A stretch of DNA of 53,613 bases from an uncultured bacterium (lineage in GTDB: Bacteria; Verrucomicrobiota; Kiritimatiellia; RFP12; UBA1067), in assembly GCA_902802945.1 (NCBI GenBank), contig CADCOC010000004.1, positions 1-53,613 on the forward strand, read 5' to 3'. The position numbers and the translations under genes were made by a program. The notes under the pieces were generated by a model. That model had not been told where the DNA came from. It worked only from the letters and a program-made list of their open reading frames with translations, and made no database searches. Each line of letters begins with the position of its first letter. The stretch's first letter is position 1. Positions 14,910 through 23,100 of this stretch are shown piece after piece.

Positions 14910-16090
14910 GTGTAGGTCGTCGGACCCTTGTCGGGACCGAACGGCGAGAGGTCGCGGAGGTTCTTGATGATGGGCGGGAGCTTCTCAAGAACGTAGTCGA
15001 CTTCCTCCATCGTGTTGCAGCGCGAGAGGGAGAAACGAATGGAACCGTGGACGGCGATGAAGGGCACGCCCATCGCGCGGATCACGTGCGAAGGGTCGAG
15101 CGAGCCGGAGGCGCACGCCGAGCCGGTGGAGATGCAGATGCCCTCGTCCGAGAGGTGGTAGGCGATTGCCTCGCCCTCGATGTACTCGAAGCTGACGTTG
15201 AGCGTGTTCGGGAGGCGGTGGTCGAGGTCGCCGTTCACGCGCACGTTCGGACAAGTGGCGAGGATGCCGGCCTGGAGTTTGTCGCGCATCGCCGTGAGCT
15301 GCCGGGCCTCGGCCTCGTAGTTCTTCATGGCGAGTTCGCAGGCCTTCGCGAGGCCGACGATGTAGGGTACGTTCTCGGTGCCGGCGCGGCGTCCGTTTTC
15401 CTGGTGTCCGCCAAGCATGAAGGGCTTGAGCTTCGTGCCGCGACGGATGAAGAGCGCGCCGACGCCCTTTGGCGCGTGGAACTTGTGTCCGCTTACGGCG
15501 AGGAGATCCGCCGGTACCTGCTGCATGTCGATCGGGACCTTGCCGGCGACCTGCACGGCGTCCGTGTGGAAGGTTGCGCCGAACTCCTTGGCGATTTCGG
15601 CAGCTTCGCGCACGGGGAAGATCGTACCGGTTTCGTTGTTGGCCCACATTATGGAGACGAGGGCGTTCTTCGTGTCCTTCAATTCGGCGCGGAGCTGGTC
15701 GAGGTCGAACTGGCCTACATGGTTGACGGGCAGTTCCACCACGGTGTGTCCAAGCGCCTTGAGGCGGCGCGAGGGCTGGAGCACGGCGGGGTGTTCCACG
15801 GCGGTGGTGACCATCTTCATGTCCTTGCCGAACCAGTCGGCCGTGCCGCGGATGGCGGTGTTGTCCGACTCCGTGGCGCACGAGGTGAAGAAGACCTCAT
15901 CCGGAGAGCAGTTGAAGAATGCTGCCACCTGTTCGCGCGCCTGCGCGACGTATTTGGCGACTTGTCCGCCAAAGGCGTGCATCGACGATGGATTGCCGTA
16001 CAGCTCGCCGAAGAAGGGCATCATCGCCTCTCGCACCTCGGGCGCGACCTGCGTGGTGGCGTTGTTGTCGAAATAGACGGTTTTGTTCAT
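14906..16090 (-). CDS. Cysteine desulfurase (NifS/IscS class)
   Basis: 394 residues from ATG 16090, which gives the canonical MNKTVYFDNNATTQVAPEV start; an upstream in-frame ATG at 16114 would add eight atypical residues. The PLP lysine is Lys203 in VSGHKFHAPKG and the persulfide cysteine is Cys326 in STGSACASGSLDPSHV; TEHPAV-type and ETGTIFPV segments are also present. It moves sulfur from cysteine to scaffold or tRNA-thiolation partners. The long SACASG loop marks the class I (IscS/NifS) type. It is first in a two-gene minus-strand unit with the radical SAM gene (ATGA overlap), so it probably supplies sulfur for clusters of that enzyme. No IscU or NifU gene is adjacent. Confidence 0.93.
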   Translation of the reverse strand: MNKTVYFDNNATTQVAPEVREAMMPFFGELYGNPSSMHAFGGQVAKYVAQAREQVAAFFNCSPDEVFFTSCATESDNTAIRGTADWFGKDMKMVTTAVEHPAVLQPSRRLKALGHTVVELPVNHVGQFDLDQLRAELKDTKNALVSIMWANNETGTIFPVREAAEIAKEFGATFHTDAVQVAGKVPIDMQQVPADLLAVSGHKFHAPKGVGALFIRRGTKLKPFMLGGHQENGRRAGTENVPYIVGLAKACELAMKNYEAEARQLTAMRDKLQAGILATCPNVRVNGDLDHRLPNTLNVSFEYIEGEAIAYHLSDEGICISTGSACASGSLDPSHVIRAMGVPFIAVHGSIRFSLSRCNTMEEVDYVLEKLPPIIKNLRDLSPFGPDKGPTTYT

Positions 16091-16114
16091 GGTACCTGTT
16101 ACCTCAGGGCGCAT

Positions 16115-16123
16115 ATTCTACCA
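16115..16123 (-). promoter_or_regulatory. Extended -10 for the cysteine desulfurase unit
   Basis: On the minus strand TGG-TAGAAT with the hexamer at 16120-16115, 25 bp from the ATG; no good -35 seen. Confidence 0.45.
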
Positions 16124-16188
16124 TATCTGCGGACTTCTGGCACGCTGGTGATGTATTTTTCGCGCGGGAAGCGGAATACGCGAAAATC

Positions 16189-16197
16189 TGATATAAT
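16189..16197 (+). promoter_or_regulatory. Extended -10 for the SDR gene
   Basis: TGA-TATAAT (16192-16197), perfect -10 hexamer. AAAGGA and the ATG at 16228 follow. The divergent desulfurase promoter is 70 bp away. Confidence 0.65.
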
Positions 16198-16227
16198 ACT
16201 GACTCCGCATTTCAGAAAGGAAAATAG

Positions 16228-16998
16228 ATGTACAAGGAAAAGTTCAACCTGACGGGCCGGACGGCGTTCGTCACAGGAAGCGCCCGCGGCATTGGGCGCG
16301 CAATCGCGGCCGCGTTCGCAGAATTCGGTGCGCGCGTGATCGTACACGGCGCGAAGCCGAGCGTTAGGCTGGAGGAGAGCCTCGCGGACGTTCGCCTGTT
16401 CAATCCATCCTGCGACGTGGTGACAGGCGACCTAGGCGACCCTGCTGCCGTTGAGGCGATGTTCGCGCGGCTACGGGAACTTGACGCACTGCCGGACATC
16501 CTCGTGGCAAACGCATCAATCCAGATGAACATCCCCTGGTCGGAATTCGACGCGGCCGAGGCGCATCACGAGATGGAGGTGAACTTCCACGCCACTCTTC
16601 GGATGTTCCAGCTCGCGTACCCGAAGATGAAGGCGCAGGGATGGGGACGCCTCATCGCGGTTGGCAGCGTGCAGGAACCGCGTCCGCATCCGCAGATGTG
16701 CGCATACGCCGCCTCCAAGGCCGCTCAGGAGAACCTCGTGCGGAACGTTGCGCGCCAGGTCGCGTGCGAGGGCATCACCGTGAACAATCTCTGCCCGGGC
16801 GTGTTCGCGACGGACCGCAACGCGGCGGCGCTCAACAACCCTGTCTACGCGGAGCGTGTGAAGGCCGCGATTCCCATGCACGACTACGCCCGCCCCGAGG
16901 ACGCCGCCGGCGCCGCGTTGCTGCTCGCCTCCGATGCGGGACGCTACATCACCGGTTCTACTATCCTCGTTGATGGCGGACTGCGTCTCCCTGGTTGA
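16228..16998 (+). CDS. Short-chain dehydrogenase/reductase (FabG-like)
   Basis: 256 residues, a classical SDR. The cofactor motif is TGSARGIG (near residue 16), NAS (VANASIQ) stands in the NNAG position, the catalytic Ser is in AVGSVQE and the YxxxK pair in YAASKAAQENLVR, and it closes with the usual SDAGRYITGSTILVDGG. FGARVIVHGAKPS after the second strand suggests NADP(H) rather than NAD(H), but weakly. Such enzymes reduce sugar, polyol or acyl keto groups. It is a single-gene unit with its own promoter and an AAAGGA ribosome site, downstream of nothing informative, so the substrate cannot be given. Confidence 0.88.
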   Translation: MYKEKFNLTGRTAFVTGSARGIGRAIAAAFAEFGARVIVHGAKPSVRLEESLADVRLFNPSCDVVTGDLGDPAAVEAMFARLRELDALPDILVANASIQMNIPWSEFDAAEAHHEMEVNFHATLRMFQLAYPKMKAQGWGRLIAVGSVQEPRPHPQMCAYAASKAAQENLVRNVARQVACEGITVNNLCPGVFATDRNAAALNNPVYAERVKAAIPMHDYARPEDAAGAALLLASDAGRYITGSTILVDGGLRLPG

Positions 16999-17116
16999 TT
17001 GAGGTGCGACAGACAATACGTATCGCTCCTACGTAACGCGCTTTCCCTATGGCGCGTAGATGTTCTCTTCTAAAAGTCTTCTAAAAATATTTCTTTCGGG
17101 TATTGCGGCCGACTTA

Positions 17117-17125
17117 TGCTATAAT
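17117..17125 (+). promoter_or_regulatory. Extended -10 with leaderless start for the 2,732-aa protein
   Basis: TGC-TATAAT (-10 at 17120-17125). The ATG at 17132 is 6 bp after the -10, where transcription should begin. There is no Shine-Dalgarno; the block TTATGCTA...CCGCATG recurs at the gene at 25811. Confidence 0.6.
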
Positions 17126-17131
17126 TACCGC

Positions 17132-20100
17132 ATGTTCAATACCCAGATTAGAAGAGTCGTGTCGGTAGTGGCTACTGCCGTCGCGTGTGTGGCGTATGCC
17201 GAGACGAGTGCATCGGTGTCGGCGGAGATGTCGCAGGCTGCAGCGGCGGGATTCCTGTCAAGGACCGGCGTCGGGCCTCTGCTCCTTCCCGGGCGCGAAG
17301 TCGCCTCCGCCGAGGCGCGGGACAATGTGTGGATTGTCCGCCTCGCGCCGTCCGGCTACATCGAGGTCGCCGGCTCGACCAGGTGCGCGCCGATACTCTC
17401 GTTCTCGGCGAAAGACTTCGTCGAGCCGGAAGCCGGTTCGCCGTTCGCGGCCAAGCTGTCAGGCGACAGCCAGATGGTCGCGGAGAAGGAGTCGGGCGAA
17501 TCCGCCGCCGACCATGCCGACTGGGCGAAGCTCACCGCGCCAGTTGCCAAGAAGCGCGCAATGCTTGCCGCGAAGCCGACGGGAACTGACGGTACTGGCT
17601 ACACGCCCTACGTCGCGCCGATGCTGGGCGCGACATGGCACCAGACCGCCCCGTACAACGACCTTTCGCCCTACAACTATTTCTGCGGTTGCATGGCGAC
17701 GGCGGCGGGACAGGAAATCCGCTACTGGCGCTGGCCCTACAGGTATGAGAAAATCCGCCAGACAACCCATGGCGTCAGGGACGCGCAATTCAACTACAGC
17801 GATTTCGTCATTCGCCCGAACGGGCTTGTGCCGTTTGACTGGGACAAGGTAAAGGCCAACTACACCGACGAGTCAAACGCCTCCACGCCTTGGGCGAATG
17901 ACAAGCAGGCGACGTACAACGCGGCATGGCTCTCTCTCTGGATGCAGTCTTTGACAGGCATGGGCTACAAGCCCGGCGGTTCCGGCGGCACGCGGCAGCT
18001 CGCGAGCACGGCCGAAGAGTACTGGTACGAAAAGGGCACGGGCTATACCTACTGGAAGGACGGCTACACGAATCTCTGGAACGCGATAAAGGCCGACCTC
18101 GACTGGGGGGCTCCGATCCAGATCAACACGGCCGCCCACCAGATGGTCATTGATGGCTATGCCGTGGAGAACTACGGTACGGCGGACGAGGTCGATTGGA
18201 TCAACCTCAATCTCGGCTATGGCAACGCGACCTACTGGGACAATCTCAAGATTGCCGTCACGGAAGGCACATACTCCGGAACGCTTGCTTCCTTCCAGAC
18301 AGGCTTTCGTCCGCAGAAGATCGTGCAGTTCGAACCTGTTCCCAAGGTGAGCGGCACGTCGCTCACGCTCGCCTGGCATCTGCCGCCTTGCTACACGAAC
18401 AGAATCAGCGGCTTCCTGCTTCAAACATCGAAGGACGGCAATAGCGTTGGTGCCGGCATGATTCCGTCTCTTGGCGGTACGACCGAAAGGTACACATACG
18501 AGGTGACTGGGCTCGAAACGGGTAGCGAATATACTTTCACAGTCACGCCATTAATGAATGAAGGCGAAGGAACTGGTCGCCCCAACTCGGTGACAACGAC
18601 AATCGGCGTGCCAAAGGCCGCGCCGGAAATCATCTCGGTCTCTTCCGTCGCTTGCGGCATCGAACTTCTCCAGCAGGACATCTTCATCGAATGCGCACAA
18701 GGAAGCGTCAACAAGATCGATTTGACCTGCTCTGGCTCGACTACGGAAGTCGTACCGTATTCCAGCCACTTGACGATCTTGCCAGACAACAAGTTGAGCG
18801 TGACGAAAGTCGGCAATGTCTTTACCGTCAATGTCGATGCCACGGCGATGGATGCGAAGTGGGACGGCGAAATGCTTGTCTTGACTCTTGTCGCGAAGAA
18901 TGGCGACGGCACGGAAGCGTACAAAAACCTGATGCTTCGTTTCAACTCCATGCGCCAGGTGATTAACGGTACGTTCGCGGTTGCTGAAGGCGACGGCAAT
19001 TCGCCGGTCTGGTTCTGCGGCGATACCACGATTGATGCCAAGGGAAGGGCGGTGTCGTTCGGCGCCAACGCCTTCCAGGGTACCGGCAAGGTGACGCTGA
19101 TCGATTCTGTCGGCAACGGTTCCTTCACGTTTGCCGGTCTCGACAACTTCAAGGGGACGCTTGTGTTTGCGGGCGATGTTGGCGTAACCCTGCCAAGCGA
19201 CATGTCGGGATTCGCGGGTGCCTTAAACATAACTTCTGGAACATACGCGATTTCCAATAACTTGCCTGCTACCGCTACCGTCACCGTAGCCGAGGGCGTA
19301 AACGTCAACCTTGTCAATGCCAATGTCGCGTCCACGATCACTGGCTCAGGCTCCATAAATATCACCTCTGGATCCAGCGTGTTGTCTGGTACCGTCACAT
19401 CGTCAGTAAAGCTCTATGGTGGAGAGTTGACCATCCCTGCCGGAACGGGAGACTACTCGACCGTGTCGGTCGGTGGCGGAACGCTGAAAATACAGCTCTC
19501 CAAGGCACAGTCCATATTGGGTTATGACTGGTGGCTGCCTCTTTATACTTCTGGTGCAGTCAAGTTTGTGCTTTATGACGGCACCGAAGTCAATGCGACA
19601 ACGACCGCGGCGACTCCGGGCATAAGGATGGCGCTTGCATCCGATGCTAATGTATGGTCGGGCACAGATTACGCTACATTTGGTGAAAACTATTCAGCCA
19701 AATGGTCAAATGGTTTGCCGGGCGAAGGCGATTATGTCATATTCAAATCTGAGCTCAATGACTGGATGGAGACGGGTACGGATGAAGGTACGATGATGGC
19801 GCTCAATCTGTCTTCCCCAAGGAATCTCGGATATGTACTTGTCAAGGGCACTGACAAATTGGAGATTGGCGTTTACAGCGGAGCCACCTCGGCTTTGCTT
19901 TCAACAGACGTCCTTGAAAACGAGGTCGAGACGCACATCACCACCACGTACTTCCAGCCAAAGGCCGTAATACCGCATAAGAAGCTGTCCACTTCCTCAG
20001 GCTTCATCCTGACATGCGAATTGGATTCCGCCTACGCCGACAACCTGAAAAAGCATGAGACCGGCGGAAGCGCCTTGCCAGATGCCAATTACTGGCGGGG

Positions 20101-23100
20101 AACGGTCGTGTTCTGCGACAAGAACGTGAATAATTTGGAACTTCCCAATTACGGCAATGCGCAATCCAAGATCAGGCTTACTGGCGTAACCGGTTCGTTG
20201 ATGGGCGGAAAGACATTTGATGGCATTCTGGAACTGGTTGACTATGAGGACGCGCCGGCATTCAATCTGAACTCTGGCAGCAGCCAATACGCTGTGATAA
20301 TCGGATCTGTTGTCAGCAACGGCATGTTTAAGACCTCGGGGAGCGCCTCTTCTCTGAACATACTTCTCAAAGACATATCCGGTTGGACTGGATCGTTTGA
20401 CTTGGCTTCCAAGACGGTTGCGATAGGTCAGGCCGTTCCGTCGTCATATACAGGAAATGATGGTAGGCTCCATGTCTGTCAGGCGGCGACGGTTGCGGCT
20501 GGCGCTACTTGGAAAGCGGCAGGCGGTTTGTATCTTGGGGCTGGCGGCGCACTCACGATAAATGGAGCGGTCGAAGCGAAGAACATCACGACCTACGGCG
20601 CAGGCGCGTCGGTTGCGCTTGAGGACAATGCCGTTCTGCAGGTGTCCGCGGCGTCGGTAAGCGATTCTACGCCGACGCTCAATTTCAAGGCTGGCACTTT
20701 CCGTGTCAAGGAGGGCTCGGATTCGTTCAGGGAGACTGCTGCCGTCAACTTCTGCGCGGCAAGCGGCAAGCGCACGGTAGTCGATGCCAACGGTTCGACG
20801 CTTACGCTCGGTCCCAACGTGCTCTCCGGTTCTGGCGACGTGTATCTCACGTCGTCCAAGGCCGGCGGGAAGGTCGTAATTGAAGGCATCTCCGCCGCCT
20901 ATACCGGCACGATCTACTGCGATATTTCGTGCGAAGCGTCGTTTGGAGACCTTTCCAAGGCGACCAACTGCAATATAAATGTTTCCGATGTAATCCTTTC
21001 GCGCAGTTCGGGCGACATCGGCAACCTCACCATCGGCCTCGGCGCGACTCTTGAGGTGATCGTCACGAAGGCCGATTTAATTGAGGGTCTTGAAATTGGC
21101 AGCGTCACGTTGAACGATGGCGCAACGATGGTGCTTAAGGACAAGACGGGGAAAGAGCTTGTGACCTTCGCGGCAGCGGATGCGGTGGACGGCAAGTATG
21201 TTCTTGCGCCGGACCCGAATGTCACGGTGGAATGTCTGCTTGACTACGAATTCAACGGCAATATGATTTCTGTTGGAACCGACACGACCGGACTCAACAT
21301 TTGGAATGGGACGGCGTCCTACGATTCGCAGTCCGAGAAGATCTACATGAGGTGCAAACCGTATATCAACAAGACTTTTGCAATGCCGGATGACGAGTGG
21401 TCGGTGTTTATGCGGTGCACAACGCCCGCCGCCAACAATGCAACGCCCACGATGATGCTTATGTTCGGAAAGAACGGCGGAAACGTTTTCGGATTGGTCG
21501 CTGGCACCGGCGAAAATACAGTCGCGCTTGCTAGCAAGGATGGTCTGATTGGCGAGGCTGTTCAGGTAAGCGATGCGACATCCAAGCAGCATGTCTATAC
21601 GATTGTCAAGACGGCAAACAGGGTTCGCCTTTATGTCGATGGGGTGTTGAAAGTTGACGAATCGGCGACGGTGTCCGTGTCCAAGGAATTCCAGATAGGA
21701 TCGGTCAAGAACGGCAACAATACCGCGTATGATCCTTGCGATGATGCAAATGCGCTCATCGACAACATGAAGTTTTACGACTTTGCCGTCGGACAGGCGA
21801 TGATCGATGCCGAAGTGGCACAGTACGACGATACAGAACCGGAATATGACGGGCCCGCGCCGGTTGCCGTGTGGGTCGCGGGCGAGTTTGGCGACGACAG
21901 GAGCGCACATGGCGGACTGGAATTTTCGCTGAACGGCAACACGACAAACGCGCTGGGACAGATCGTCATCGGCAGCGCCACTACGCTCGGCGCGACGATT
22001 GCGCTTCCTGAAGCGGCGCACAAGAAGATGACGATGCTCGTGAAGTATGCGATACCGTCCGGCGGAGCTCCAGTGGCGAATTCCGTCCCCGCGTCCATGT
22101 TCTCGACTTATGACTTGGGTGCGCTGGCAGCTTCCGGTTCTTCCGCGCTTGAGGGATATTGGTATACTGGTTCGGCAGTTAGCGCAGGAGGAAAATATCC
22201 GTTCTCCAATCCCGCGCAGACGATGCCGCAGGAGGGCTATATTCTCATCTCCACCTGGGCTACAGACACGAATCCGAACGATCACGGCACCGCCGTTTAC
22301 TCCGGCGAGACGCTTTCGACGCTTTCCGGCGGCGAGAAATCCGGCCTTCGGTTCACGGGCGCCGACCGATACATCGCGTCTGTCGGTGTCGGTGGCCCGA
22401 CAGTCGCTGGTGCGAAGCCTTGGGCTGGAATGGTCGTCAAGAGCGTCGCGCTCTTCGACGACTGGTTTACCCCGAGCGATCTCGCCAACTACAGGTTCCC
22501 TGCGCAGGGCGCGGTGCGTCCGGTCGATCCCGACCGCTATGCGATCGAGCCCGTTGCCTCCTGGGTCAACGACTTCAAGACGACGGAGAAGGGCAACTAC
22601 ACGCTCTCCGTCAGCGGCACGACCGCCGCAAAGGACGACACCTTCGGCGGCATACTCACTATCGGCGACGCGGCGGCGGTGGTTGATACAACAGCGGCAA
22701 GCAGCGCCAACATGACCGTGCTCATCAAGTACAGGGCCGCGTCGAGCGTAACAACTGCTCCTGTTGTCGCTTTCGGTGGCATGGTAGGTACTATCGGACT
22801 TGATGTTGGTGTCTACACGAAATCGGACAAGACGCTGGCCGTCTACAGGAACTTCAACAACGACAACGGCAAACCTTACGATTTTGAAACTGCGCCTGTC
22901 TTGTCGGCGAACGGAGGTTATGTGCTGTGCGCAAGGAATAACTCCAAGTCGTGTATGGCTTATGTTGGTGATTCTCTGGATGCCATGACCGGCGGAGAGG
23001 TTACCGATGGCAACATCCTATTCTCGAATGTGCCGCTCACGAAGTTGGGCATTGGCGGTAATTCTTCGGTTACGGCAAACGCCAACGACATGGTGCCATT

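Noticed and set aside
17041..17100. Terminator after the SDR gene
   Set aside because: Only weak inverted repeats (TACGTA) and no proper T-run were seen.
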